Below are positions 55,903 through 64,000 of a stretch of DNA of 64,000 bases, piece after piece; positions within the stretch are counted from its first letter, which is position 1, and every line of letters begins with the position of its first letter. The notes below the pieces were generated by a model, which was given only the letters and a program-made list of their open reading frames with translations, was not told the DNA's origin and ran no database searches. The position numbers were made by a program, and so were the translations under genes. The DNA is from Gluconacetobacter johannae (GTDB taxonomy: Bacteria; Pseudomonadota; Alphaproteobacteria; Acetobacterales; Acetobacteraceae): positions 186,001 through 250,000 of the forward strand of contig NZ_JABEQH010000002.1 in the NCBI RefSeq assembly GCF_014174305.1, given 5' to 3'.

Positions 55903-57273
55903 TTATGCGTCTTCCCGTGGCTCCTCCTGGTCCGAAAACAGCACGGCGGTGAAAACCGGAAAGGTAATCCGCGCCATGAAACCCGAGACCTGGTCGGGAA
56001 CAGGTGAGAGCAGCTCCATCTGGTAGCCCGACTGCGTGACGATATTATGCGCGATCGACAGTCCCAGGCCGCTCCCTTCGGCGGAAGATGCGCCCCTGAC
56101 GAAAGGCTCGGCAAGCCGGTCCAGAACGGACGCGGGAATGATCTCGCAGGCATTGACGATTTCGACCTGACCATTCGCCAGGATGCTGAGCTTGATGTCC
56201 GTGTTGGACATGCCGTGATGAATGGCGTTTTCAATGAGGTTTCTGAACAATATGCCGGCGGTATCGACGTCTCCCAGGATGTAGAGATGGTCCAGAGCGC
56301 CGCTGTCAACGACCAGGCGGCGGCCCGGCGGGATGATGTCCTGAAATTCGTCTGTCAGAACAAGAATGATCTCGACAAGATCGAACTGCATCCCTCGCGG
56401 CGATGCGCCCGAGGTCGCACGGGAGAGTTGCAGCAGTTTTTCCGTCGTCCGCGAGATCCGCCGCGTCTGTCCCACCACCGAATCCAGCCGGACGGCATAG
56501 CCGGAGTCCCGCAGGTCTTCATACAGCACCTGTGCCTGCGCCATCAGGGCGGCGATCGGGTTACGCAGTTCGTGGGCTGCATTGGTCGCGAACATCCGTT
56601 CGGTGGAGAGGGCCTTTCTCAGCCGGTCCAGCAGGGAATTGACCGCCTTGTGGATGGGCGCGGCCTCGTCGGGAAGATTCAGCGACGGAATCGGTTCGAG
56701 GTTGGCGCCGCCCCGGCTGCCGATTTCCCTCTGAAGATCGACCAGCGGTCGCAAGGCGCGACGCACGGTCCAGCGCACCAGCAGCCATATGGCCGGCATG
56801 ATGAGGATCATCGGCAAGACCGAAATCATGATCGCACGCCGTATGGCCTCCTGGCGATGCAGGACCGGCTCGGCCACGAGGATGTAATGCGTCCGCGCCG
56901 CCGACAGGGCGACGAAGACCCGGAAATGCGGCCGATCGAAAAATCCTGGCGTAAGGGGCGCCACCAGCACGGTCGGCGGCGCGTTTTGCGAGCGCAGGAC
57001 GATATGGCCCGCCAGATCCGTGATCTGATACCCCAGCGCGTCGCGGTCCAGCCCCGGCGGCAGCGCGACACCGCCCTGTACCTGATCCTGGCGGAACTGC
57101 ATCGATACGATGAAGCCGAGCCGTTCGGAGACCTCCTGCAACGAGTTGTCGAGCCGCTCCGTCACTTCGTGGCGCGTGAAGGCCGCGATCGAGACGCTCA
57201 GCAGCACCAGGCCGCCGAACACGATCGCCACGACACCGGCGACGATATGCGATGCAAGGCTCCAGCTTTTCAT
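55903..57273 (-). CDS. Sensor histidine kinase
   Basis: Membrane sensor kinase of 456 residues. Two transmembrane segments (about 9-32 and 147-167) flank a periplasmic sensor domain of about 115 residues. The HAMP-like region follows (RRALRPLVDLQREIG). The phosphoacceptor is His234 in NAAHELRNPIAAL; N-box NLIENAIHHG and G-box GSGLGLSIAHNIV are present. It overlaps the regulator gene by 4 bp (ATGA), so the two are translationally coupled. Linked to a metal pump, it probably senses a metal in the periplasm. The gene converges with the TonB receptor, 30 bp apart. Confidence 0.93.
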   Translation of the reverse strand: MKSWSLASHIVAGVVAIVFGGLVLLSVSIAAFTRHEVTERLDNSLQEVSERLGFIVSMQFRQDQVQGGVALPPGLDRDALGYQITDLAGHIVLRSQNAPPTVLVAPLTPGFFDRPHFRVFVALSAARTHYILVAEPVLHRQEAIRRAIMISVLPMILIMPAIWLLVRWTVRRALRPLVDLQREIGSRGGANLEPIPSLNLPDEAAPIHKAVNSLLDRLRKALSTERMFATNAAHELRNPIAALMAQAQVLYEDLRDSGYAVRLDSVVGQTRRISRTTEKLLQLSRATSGASPRGMQFDLVEIILVLTDEFQDIIPPGRRLVVDSGALDHLYILGDVDTAGILFRNLIENAIHHGMSNTDIKLSILANGQVEIVNACEIIPASVLDRLAEPFVRGASSAEGSGLGLSIAHNIVTQSGYQMELLSPVPDQVSGFMARITFPVFTAVLFSDQEEPREDA

Positions 57274-57938
57274 GACTGGCCATTCCCGGCGAGGCGGTAT
57301 CCGCGTCCTCGTACCGTATGGATCAGGCCGGGGCCGGTTTTCTTGCGAACGCGGCTGATGAAGACCTCGATCGCATTGCTCTCGATTTCCTCGCCGAATC
57401 CATAAAGCGCCTCCTCCATCCTCTCGCGCGAACAGATGGCGCCCGGCCGGCGCGCCAGCAGCTCGATCACCGCCCACTCCCGCGCCGTCAGTTCGATCTC
57501 GATGTCGTCGCGCCGCAGGGACTGGCGCGACAGGTCGATCTCCACCGCGCCGATCCGCACGCAAGGCCCCGGAAGCGGCGCGTACCGTCGCGCGACCGCC
57601 TCGATCCGCGCGATCAGTTCCCCAAGATCGAAGGGCTTGACGACGTAATCGTCGGCGCCTTCCGACAGCCCGGCGATACGGTCGCTGATCTGGTCCTGTG
57701 CCGTCATGATAAGGATCGCCATCGTGGAGCCGGACCGGCGGACGGCTTTCAGAAGCTGCCGCCCGCTTCCGTCGGGCAGACCCAGATCGAGCAGGAGAAT
57801 GTCGTACGTCGCGACCTCCAGCGCCGCCCGCGCCTCTTCGAGGGTCGTGAACCAGTCTGTCGCGTGGCCGACCTGGCGGACGCGGTCGCGCACGGCGGAG
57901 CCGAGCAGGGGCTCGTCCTCGACAATGAGCACCCTCAT
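57270..57938 (-). CDS. OmpR/PhoB-family response regulator
   Basis: Two-component regulator of 222 residues. The receiver domain has acidic residues in VEDEP, phosphoacceptor Asp51 in LLLDLGLPDG, and Lys101 in YVVKPFD. The C-terminal winged helix (about 125-220) includes ELTAREWAVIELLARRPGAICSRERM and SRVRKKTGPGLIHTVRGRGYRL. It starts 13 bp after the RND pump stop and is probably autoregulated with the pump operon. Confidence 0.95.
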   Translation of the reverse strand: MRVLIVEDEPLLGSAVRDRVRQVGHATDWFTTLEEARAALEVATYDILLLDLGLPDGSGRQLLKAVRRSGSTMAILIMTAQDQISDRIAGLSEGADDYVVKPFDLGELIARIEAVARRYAPLPGPCVRIGAVEIDLSRQSLRRDDIEIELTAREWAVIELLARRPGAICSRERMEEALYGFGEEIESNAIEVFISRVRKKTGPGLIHTVRGRGYRLAGNGQS

Positions 57939-57951
57939 GACGTGCTCCCCG

Positions 57952-60900
57952 TCATGACATGACTCCTGGCGCCGTGCCGTCCTCGCCGCGCGTCCGGGTG
58001 AAGCGGGCGTAGAGCGCGGGCAGCACCAGCAGGGTCAGCAGCGTCGAGGAGACCAGGCCGCCGATGACGACCGTCGCCAGCGGACGCTCGACCTCGGCCC
58101 CCGCGCTGGTGGAGAACGCCATCGGGAAAAACCCCAGGCTGGCGACCAGTGCGGTCGCGATCACCGGCCGAAACCGGTCCTCCACCGCGCTGAACGCCGC
58201 CTGCGCCGCGGTCAGCCCGGTGCGCCGCCGCTCCTGGGTGTAGCTGATGAGGACGACGCCGTTCAGGATCGCCACCCCGAACAGGGCGATGAAGCCGATG
58301 CCCGCCGAGATGCTGAACGGCAGGCCGCGCAGCACCAGCGCGAAGATGCCGCCGGTCGCCGCGATGGGCAGGTTGACGAACACCAGCAACGCCAGCAGCG
58401 GCGAGCCGAGCGCCATGACCAGCAAGCCAAAGATCAGGGCCAGCGCGATCGGCACCACGATGTCCAGCCGCTGCATCGCCGATTGCAGATTGCGGAATTG
58501 CCCCTCCCAGGTCATGCGATAGCCGGGTGGCAGACGCACGTCGCGCGCCACCGCCGCCTGTGCCGCCGCGACATACGAACCGAGGTCGCGGCCGCGTACA
58601 TTCGCCTGCACGATCATGCGGCGCTGGATGCGGTCGCGGCTGATGCGCGGCGGCCCGTCCTCGATCGTGACGCGCGCGACCTGCGACAGCAGCACCATGC
58701 CCGCGCCGTCCCCCCGACGGACGCGAAGCCCGGCAATGCGGTCGCGGCTGCCCACCTGATCGGGCTGGAAGCGTATCTGCGTGCCGATCAGGGCATTGTC
58801 GACCACGACGGGGCGACCGATATGGCCCCCCACGGCCTCGACCGTATCAAGTATGTCCTGCATGTTCACGTTGAGCCGGCCCGCGGCCTCGCGGTCGACA
58901 TCGACGTGCAGGAACGGGATCGTGCCGTCGCCCTGCGCGGCGACGTCGGCGGCGCCGGGAATGCCGTTCAATGCCGCCGTCACCTTGTCGCCCAGCCGGG
59001 AAAGCACATCCAGGTCGTCACCATAGATCGAGACGGCGATCTGTGTCCGTACCCCCGACAGCAGATCGTCCATGCGCATCTGCACCGGCTGGCTCCATGA
59101 AAACAGGGCATCCGGCACCTGGCCGCGCAGGGCGGCGTCCATCGCGGCCACCAGTCCCTCCTGCGTGCGCGCGGTCTTCCACTCGTCGGGATCCTTCAGG
59201 AAAATGAAGGTGTCGGTCTCGTTGATTCCCATCGGATCGGTTGGAATGGCCGACGTGCCGGTGTTGCTGACGACGGTCAGCACGTCGGGGAAGCCCTTGA
59301 GAATCTGCTCCTCCCGGTTGACCGAACGCAGCGACGTCGCCAGCGACGCGCTGGGCAGGCGCGTCGATGTGACGACCAGCGCGCCTTCCTGAAGCTGCGG
59401 GATGAATTCGCCGCCCAGCCGCGTCGCCAGGACGGCGGAGACCAGGAAAATACCGATCGTGGCGCCGAAGACGGGCCAGGAATGCGCCTCGCACCATGAG
59501 ACCGCCGGGCGATGGAAGCGGCGCAGGAACGCGACCGGCCGTGTCTCGTCATGCGGGACCGCGCGGCGCAGGGCGAGGGCGGCGATCACCGGCACGCACA
59601 GCAGGCTGTAGGCAAGCGAGGCCAGCAGCGCCATGATAACGGTCTGGGCCATCGGCCTGAACATCTTGCCCTCGATCCCCTCCAGGGTCAGGATCGGCAG
59701 ATAGACCATGACGATGACCATAATCGCGAAGCTCACCGGGCGGATCACCTGACGGACGGATGTCACCACCAGCGTGCGCAGATCCGTATCCGGGTCGGCA
59801 AGCCGGTGCGTCATCATGTTCTCGACCACCACGAGGGAACTGTCGACGATCATCCCGAAATCAATGGCCCCCAGGCTGAGCAGGTTGGCCGAGATGCCGA
59901 ACGCGCGCATCCCCACCATCGCGCAGATCAGGGCGAAGGGAATCACCGAGGCGATGACCAGCGACGCGCGCCAGTCGCCGATGACGACGACGAGCACCAG
60001 GATCACCAGCCCGGCCCCGATGACCAGGTTTTCCTTCACGGTGGCGATGGTCTTGTGCGTCAGCGTGGCGCGGCTGTAGTACGGATCGAGCGTCACGCCG
60101 GCCGGCAGGGCCCGCCTGATGGACGGCAACGCCGCCTCGATCGCCGCGATCGTCTTTTCCGAACTGGCGCCCATCTCCATCATCACGACGCCGTTGACGA
60201 TCTCGCCCCGCCCATCGCGCGTCACCGCCCCGAGCCGTGTGCGCGGCCCCAGTGCGACCTGCCCGAGATCGCGCAACCGGATCACCGCGCCATTCGCCCC
60301 CGGCTTGACCGCAATGGCGCCGAAGTCGGTCAGATCGCGCACCAGCCCGCGCCCGACCACGACCACCTGCTCGGCGTAATGCGCGATCCAGGCCCCGCCC
60401 GAGGCGGCGTTGTTCGCGTCCACCGCGCGGAACACGTCGCCGGCCGAAAGGCCGTAGGCGTTCAGGCGCCTCTCGTCGAGACGGACCTCGAATGTCTCCT
60501 CGGCGCCGCCATTGACGTTGACGTCCACGACCCCCGGCACCAGCTTGAGCTGCGGCACCACGATCCAGGTCATGATGCGGTTGAGTTCCATCGCGTCGAA
60601 GCCCCGGCCCGCGATCTCGAACTGCATGATCTCGCCCAGGCCGGTCGCCAGCGGCCCCATGTTCACCGACAGGCCCGCGACGGGAATGGCGGCCCGTGCC
60701 TGGGCCATGCGCTCGCCGACGCGCGTCCGGTCGAGGTCGATGTCCGTATCGTCCGCAAACTGCACATAGACGACCGAGACACCGGAGCGGGACACCGAGC
60801 GCAGATCGACCATGCCGGGGATGCCCGCCATGCTGGCCTCGACGGGGAAGGTGATGAGCTTCTCGACCTCCTCGGTCGCGAGCCCCGGGGCCACGACGGA

Positions 60901-61044
60901 AACCAGCACCTGCCTGGGCGAGATGTCGGGCACCGATTCCACGGGCAGGCCGGTCACGGTCGCGATGCCCAGCGTCACGATCGCGAACAGCACGCCGAGC
61001 ACCGCATAACGGTTCTGCTGCAGCAGAAACAGAAACCGCTCCAT
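57952..61044 (-). CDS. Heavy-metal efflux RND pump (CzcA/CusA family)
   Basis: Inner-membrane proton-driven metal exporter of 1030 residues. N-terminus MERFLFLLQQNRYAVLGVLF and VPDISPRQVLVSV fit the HME-RND family. The proton-relay motif in TM4, IDFGMIVDSSLVVVEN, keeps both Asp (395, 401) and Glu (408), as in CzcA-type divalent-cation pumps rather than the CusA copper type. The family's second half, with LTLEGIEGKMFRPMAQTV and AATGGIFALVLRGLPFSISAGIGFIALFGVAILNGVVLISY, is complete. Its start is one base from the fusion-protein stop. Confidence 0.94.
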   Translation of the reverse strand: MERFLFLLQQNRYAVLGVLFAIVTLGIATVTGLPVESVPDISPRQVLVSVVAPGLATEEVEKLITFPVEASMAGIPGMVDLRSVSRSGVSVVYVQFADDTDIDLDRTRVGERMAQARAAIPVAGLSVNMGPLATGLGEIMQFEIAGRGFDAMELNRIMTWIVVPQLKLVPGVVDVNVNGGAEETFEVRLDERRLNAYGLSAGDVFRAVDANNAASGGAWIAHYAEQVVVVGRGLVRDLTDFGAIAVKPGANGAVIRLRDLGQVALGPRTRLGAVTRDGRGEIVNGVVMMEMGASSEKTIAAIEAALPSIRRALPAGVTLDPYYSRATLTHKTIATVKENLVIGAGLVILVLVVVIGDWRASLVIASVIPFALICAMVGMRAFGISANLLSLGAIDFGMIVDSSLVVVENMMTHRLADPDTDLRTLVVTSVRQVIRPVSFAIMVIVMVYLPILTLEGIEGKMFRPMAQTVIMALLASLAYSLLCVPVIAALALRRAVPHDETRPVAFLRRFHRPAVSWCEAHSWPVFGATIGIFLVSAVLATRLGGEFIPQLQEGALVVTSTRLPSASLATSLRSVNREEQILKGFPDVLTVVSNTGTSAIPTDPMGINETDTFIFLKDPDEWKTARTQEGLVAAMDAALRGQVPDALFSWSQPVQMRMDDLLSGVRTQIAVSIYGDDLDVLSRLGDKVTAALNGIPGAADVAAQGDGTIPFLHVDVDREAAGRLNVNMQDILDTVEAVGGHIGRPVVVDNALIGTQIRFQPDQVGSRDRIAGLRVRRGDGAGMVLLSQVARVTIEDGPPRISRDRIQRRMIVQANVRGRDLGSYVAAAQAAVARDVRLPPGYRMTWEGQFRNLQSAMQRLDIVVPIALALIFGLLVMALGSPLLALLVFVNLPIAATGGIFALVLRGLPFSISAGIGFIALFGVAILNGVVLISYTQERRRTGLTAAQAAFSAVEDRFRPVIATALVASLGFFPMAFSTSAGAEVERPLATVVIGGLVSSTLLTLLVLPALYARFTRTRGEDGTAPGVMS

Positions 61045-61045
61045 G

Positions 61046-62221
61046 TCAGTCCCCGCCGCCCATCGCGGCCAGCAGCATCACGGATTTCAGCGCGAAACCG
61101 CCATGCGACACCACCATGTCGCCCGCCCTGAGCCCGGAGACGATCGCGGTCTCGTCGTCGCTGCCCAGGCCGGTGCGGACAGCAACCGGACGGAAACTTT
61201 CCTTGCCGGTGCGGAGAAACACCATGTCCCGCCCGTCGATCCGTTGCACCGCCTCGGTGGGCACGATCAGGCCGGATGCGCTTTCGGTCGTGGCGAGACG
61301 CGCATCGAGCAGTGTGCCGGGACGCAGGGCGCCGTCCGGGTTGGCGACGGTCGCAATCACCCGCACCAGTCCGGTCGCGGGACTGGCGGCGCCATCGATC
61401 GTGTCGATGCGCGTCACCGGCATGGATATGGGCGGGTTTCCGTCTTCTCCCGGCAGGACGGCGGTCACGCCGGCGCCTGGCGCGAGCCGCCGCGCATCGT
61501 CCGGTGTCACCTCGGAGACCAGCCAGACCCTGGAGAGATCGGCGACCGTCACCAGATCCTGACCCGAAACGATGTCGTCATCCACCCCGGCCGCGACCGT
61601 GAGCACGGTGCCTGTCAAGGGCGAGATGAGGCTGGACATCTCGCCCTGTCCGCCGCGTTCCGTGGTCGAGTTGAATTCCTCGGCGAAACGATGGTCCAGG
61701 GTGTCCACATCGGCCTGCCGCGACCTGACCAGGTCCGTGGCCTGCTGAAGCACGGACAAACGCCGCCGTGCCTCACCCGCCGACACGGTGCTGCCGGACA
61801 GGAGGCGCGCCCGCTCGTAGCCGGCGGCGGCCTCGCCGCGCGCGGCGATCGCCTCGGCCAGGGCCGCGCGCATCTGCACCGCCTGGAGGCGGGCGACGTG
61901 CAACGCGTGATCCTGATAGTCGATCAGACGATCGCCGCGCGCGACGTGGCTGCCGGGCATCACCGCGACGACGCGGATCTTGCCGGAGCCGGCCGAGCGC
62001 ACATGAACCACGCGGCGCCCGTCCGCCTCGACATGGGCCAGCGCCGTCAGCGTCCGCGAGACCGTTCCCCGGCGGACCGGCACGACCGTCAGATCCTCGC
62101 TGGCCTGCACGGCGGCCGCAAGGGTCACAACCGGCTCCTCGGCCCCCAGGGCGACGTGCGCGCGGACAAGCTGCATGGCCAGCAGGACGGGCGGAAGCCA
62201 GGAGAGGCGCGGTGCTGTCAT
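61046..62221 (-). CDS. Efflux RND periplasmic adaptor (HlyD/CzcB family)
   Basis: Membrane fusion protein of 391 residues joining the pump to the outer-membrane channel. Signal segment MTAPRLSWLPPVLLAMQLVRAHVALGA, then the barrel-sandwich half-motif GSGKIRVVAVMPGSHVARGDRLIDY. A coiled helical hairpin follows, then SPLTGTVLTVAAGVDDDIVSGQDLVTVADLSRVWLVSEV and the C-terminal beta-barrel. The start at 62221 overlaps the outer-membrane factor stop (ATGA). A longer open frame to 63409 is only a shadow of that gene. Confidence 0.92.
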   Translation of the reverse strand: MTAPRLSWLPPVLLAMQLVRAHVALGAEEPVVTLAAAVQASEDLTVVPVRRGTVSRTLTALAHVEADGRRVVHVRSAGSGKIRVVAVMPGSHVARGDRLIDYQDHALHVARLQAVQMRAALAEAIAARGEAAAGYERARLLSGSTVSAGEARRRLSVLQQATDLVRSRQADVDTLDHRFAEEFNSTTERGGQGEMSSLISPLTGTVLTVAAGVDDDIVSGQDLVTVADLSRVWLVSEVTPDDARRLAPGAGVTAVLPGEDGNPPISMPVTRIDTIDGAASPATGLVRVIATVANPDGALRPGTLLDARLATTESASGLIVPTEAVQRIDGRDMVFLRTGKESFRPVAVRTGLGSDDETAIVSGLRAGDMVVSHGGFALKSVMLLAAMGGGD

Positions 62222-63483
62222 GGAACGAATCCTGTCGCGATCATGGCGCGCAGGATGGCGGTGTGCCATGCGACCTCGGCCTGGTTGAACGTCAGAAGGG
62301 CGGTATAGGCGCCCTGTCGTGCCCGGAGGGCCTCGACCAGCGACGTCTCCTGCAGGCGCCACGACCGCTCCATGTCGTTCGCCCGCTTGTTGAGGGCGCC
62401 GGCCGCGACGCGTGCGTTGCCCAGGGCCTCGGCCGCCGCGTCCACGCGCGCGCGCACCTGCGCGAGTTCGAGCCGGACCATGCGTCGCGCCTGGCGCTCG
62501 TCGCTGTCGGCGGCGGCGACCTTGTTGCGCGCGTCGGCCATGATCGGCACATTGCGCGCCTCGCTGGGCAACGGGATCGTGACATTCACGCCCACACGGT
62601 TGTCCCAGGGGCTTCCATACTGTTTTTCGTGAATGGCCGCGATGCCCACCTCGGGGTTCGGCATGAAGGACGCGCGCGCCAGTTTCAGCCCTTCCTCGGC
62701 GGCCATGACCGCCCGGTGCGCCGCCCTGACCCGGGGGTCGTTGTCCTCGACCAGTTGCGGCGTTCCGATCCGGGTCCGCCCGAGAGAACGATCGTCGTAG
62801 AACATGATATCCGGCAGGCCGGGGCGGCCCAGCAATTCGGCGAGGAGGGACGCCGCCGTGATGCGCTGCTCCCGGGCGTTTTCGACTTCCGTCCGCGCGT
62901 TGGCCAGATCGGCGGCGGCCGCGTCGCGATCGGTCACGGCCGCTTCTCCCGCATGCACGGCGCCGCGCACGGCGCCTTCGATCCGCTGCATCGCGCCACG
63001 GAGGGAGAGCGCGATCGCCTCGCGCCGCTCGGCCACGATTTCCGCCGCGGCGGCGTCGAGAACCCGGACCGCCACCGCCATATGCTCGACATTCAGGCGC
63101 TCCTGCACCGTTGCGGATTCGGCCTGGGCGACACGAACGGTCGCGCTCCCTTGTCCGGGAAGCCAGAGAGGAACGGAAACGCCGCCCTGATACGTCGTAT
63201 AGCCTTCGTTGCTGCCCACGGCATGATCGTCGAAATATTGCCCGTTGACCGTAGGGCCGCCTGGAAACCACGATTTCGCCGCATCGGCCCGCGCATCGGC
63301 CGTACTCCGGTTGACCAGGAGAGCGGATCGTCCGGGGTCGATCGCCCAGGCCGCGCTGACCGCCTCGTGAAATGTCAGGGATTCCGCCCGTGCCGGAACG
63401 CGCTGCCACAGGAGCAGCGCAAGAAGGCCCGACGCTGCGGCCATGCGGAACATCAGCCGCGCCTGGATCGATTCCTGCCTCAT
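62218..63483 (-). CDS. Outer-membrane efflux factor (TolC/CzcC family)
   Basis: Outer-membrane channel of 421 residues. A signal peptide (MFRMAAASGLLALLLWQRVPARAES) precedes two repeats of the OEP helical domain: LTFHEAVSAAWAIDPGRSALL and the later VEDNDPRVRAAHRAVMAAEEGLKLARASFMPNPEVGI. The barrel strand regions are Tyr/Gly-rich (DDHAVGSNEGYTTYQGG). This is the usual third part of a tripartite metal efflux system. It starts 5 bp after the lipoprotein stop and overlaps the adaptor start. Confidence 0.92.
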   Translation of the reverse strand: MRQESIQARLMFRMAAASGLLALLLWQRVPARAESLTFHEAVSAAWAIDPGRSALLVNRSTADARADAAKSWFPGGPTVNGQYFDDHAVGSNEGYTTYQGGVSVPLWLPGQGSATVRVAQAESATVQERLNVEHMAVAVRVLDAAAAEIVAERREAIALSLRGAMQRIEGAVRGAVHAGEAAVTDRDAAAADLANARTEVENAREQRITAASLLAELLGRPGLPDIMFYDDRSLGRTRIGTPQLVEDNDPRVRAAHRAVMAAEEGLKLARASFMPNPEVGIAAIHEKQYGSPWDNRVGVNVTIPLPSEARNVPIMADARNKVAAADSDERQARRMVRLELAQVRARVDAAAEALGNARVAAGALNKRANDMERSWRLQETSLVEALRARQGAYTALLTFNQAEVAWHTAILRAMIATGFVP

Positions 63484-63487
63484 GACA

Positions 63488-63955
63488 TCACCGATCCGCT
63501 GGCACGGGCGTCAGATCCGGCAATGAATCAACCCAGAGTTTTTTGGACAGGGTTTGAATATCAGCCGTCAGCGCAGCCGGTCCCAGACGACCTGTGAGGT
63601 CCGACAGCATCATGCGTTCCGACGCAATCAGCCTCCCGTCCCGGGACAACGTCATCGAGATGTAGCCATCGACCCTCGAACGAACCACATGCACGTGAAG
63701 ATACGGCAATCCGGAGCGGTTTTGCGGAACAACCAGGGCATCCCCGCTTGCCGACCGACATGACAGCCCGGCAAGCACGATCCGCCTGTATTCGGAGGCC
63801 GGATAGTCGGAAGAGGAAACGAAGGCCGCGAAATTCACTTTCCCTATATCGGTGCAAATGACTTCCGGATCTTCGGACGAGACGTGACTGCACCCGGACA
63901 GGCCGGAAAGCAGCAGGAACAGAACGGACAAGGAAAAGCCAGGGTCTCGAGACAT
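63488..63955 (-). CDS. Putative lipoprotein at the head of the metal-efflux operon
   Basis: Unrecognised protein of 155 residues. The N-terminus FSLSVLFLLLSGLSGC is a lipoprotein signal with lipid Cys about 22. The mature part has two further Cys (VICTDIG, GLSCRSASG) and ends LWVDSLPDLTPVPADR; the middle resembles a small beta-rich domain. It precedes the outer-membrane factor by only 4 bp, so it belongs to the same transcript. A metal-sensing or chaperone role is possible but not shown. Its promoter would lie right of 63955. Confidence 0.75.
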   Translation of the reverse strand: MSRDPGFSLSVLFLLLSGLSGCSHVSSEDPEVICTDIGKVNFAAFVSSSDYPASEYRRIVLAGLSCRSASGDALVVPQNRSGLPYLHVHVVRSRVDGYISMTLSRDGRLIASERMMLSDLTGRLGPAALTADIQTLSKKLWVDSLPDLTPVPADR

Positions 63956-64000
63956 CGCGGCGTCCAGGATTCAGCGCGTCCACCATGCCCGGCCGACGTT

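Noticed and set aside
55878-55924. GGAGCCAC...GTGGCTCC inverted repeat between the TonB receptor and kinase ends as a terminator
   Set aside because: The 8-bp arms are 31 bases apart, one arm lies inside the kinase gene, and there is no T-run. Too weak to list as a feature.
59512-61131. Plus-strand open frame opposite the RND pump
   Set aside because: His/Asp/Arg-rich shadow translation; the RND gene is complete on the other strand.

Overview
The window is GC-rich bacterial DNA with alphaproteobacterial gene content. It most resembles an acetic acid bacterium (Acetobacteraceae) that has a complete oxidative TCA branch, such as the Gluconacetobacter/Komagataeibacter group. That placement is an inference from the asd-sdhCDA and sucA-sucB-lpd layout, the lipoyl-carrying E3 subunit, a Hint-domain surface protein of a type common in this family, and a NepR-like stress regulator. 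I saw no tRNA, rRNA, CRISPR array, insertion sequence or prophage.

1-33.6 kb is mostly core genome. It holds succinate dehydrogenase (sdhA cut by the left edge, sdhD, sdhC), asd, zwf, small envelope proteins, a 2OG dioxygenase, an AFG1/ZapE ATPase, the 2-oxoglutarate dehydrogenase operon sucA-sucB-lpd, an L,D-transpeptidase, a peroxiredoxin, a lytic transglycosylase with SPOR domain, an ABC-2 polysaccharide exporter, a glycogen-debranching-like glycosidase, a CorA-type transporter, a purine deaminase with its NCS2 permease, ahcY, a dipeptidase, hsp20 behind a sigma-32-like promoter, a class IV transaminase, a GNAT acetyltransferase and an AsmA protein. A composite hairpin repeat recurs four times at gene ends (5.05, 14.85, 16.5 and 31.4 kb).

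33.9-46.7 kb is accessory, with softer base composition and AT-rich intergenic patches. It holds a GH63-like glycosidase, two lipoprotein/membrane unknowns, a bestrophin-like DUF4239 protein, a patatin lipoprotein, a Tat-exported glycerophosphodiesterase, a small ribbon-helix-helix-like protein, a Hint-domain secreted protein, an XRE regulator with a novel-looking N-terminal domain, a NepR-like anti-sigma candidate and a second 2OG-oxygenase-like protein.

47.0-53.5 kb looks like a stress-defence block: erythromycin-esterase-like protein plus phosphoribosyltransferase, a His/Gly-rich small protein, a YciF/DUF892 protein, a Pro-rich secreted protein with an EcfG-like promoter, a large-subunit catalase, and a small basic stress-type protein.

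53.6-64 kb is envelope metal traffic. A TonB-dependent siderophore receptor converges on a six-gene operon read leftward: lipoprotein, outer-membrane factor, membrane-fusion protein, CzcA-type RND pump, OmpR-type regulator and histidine kinase, with most junctions overlapping or nearly so.
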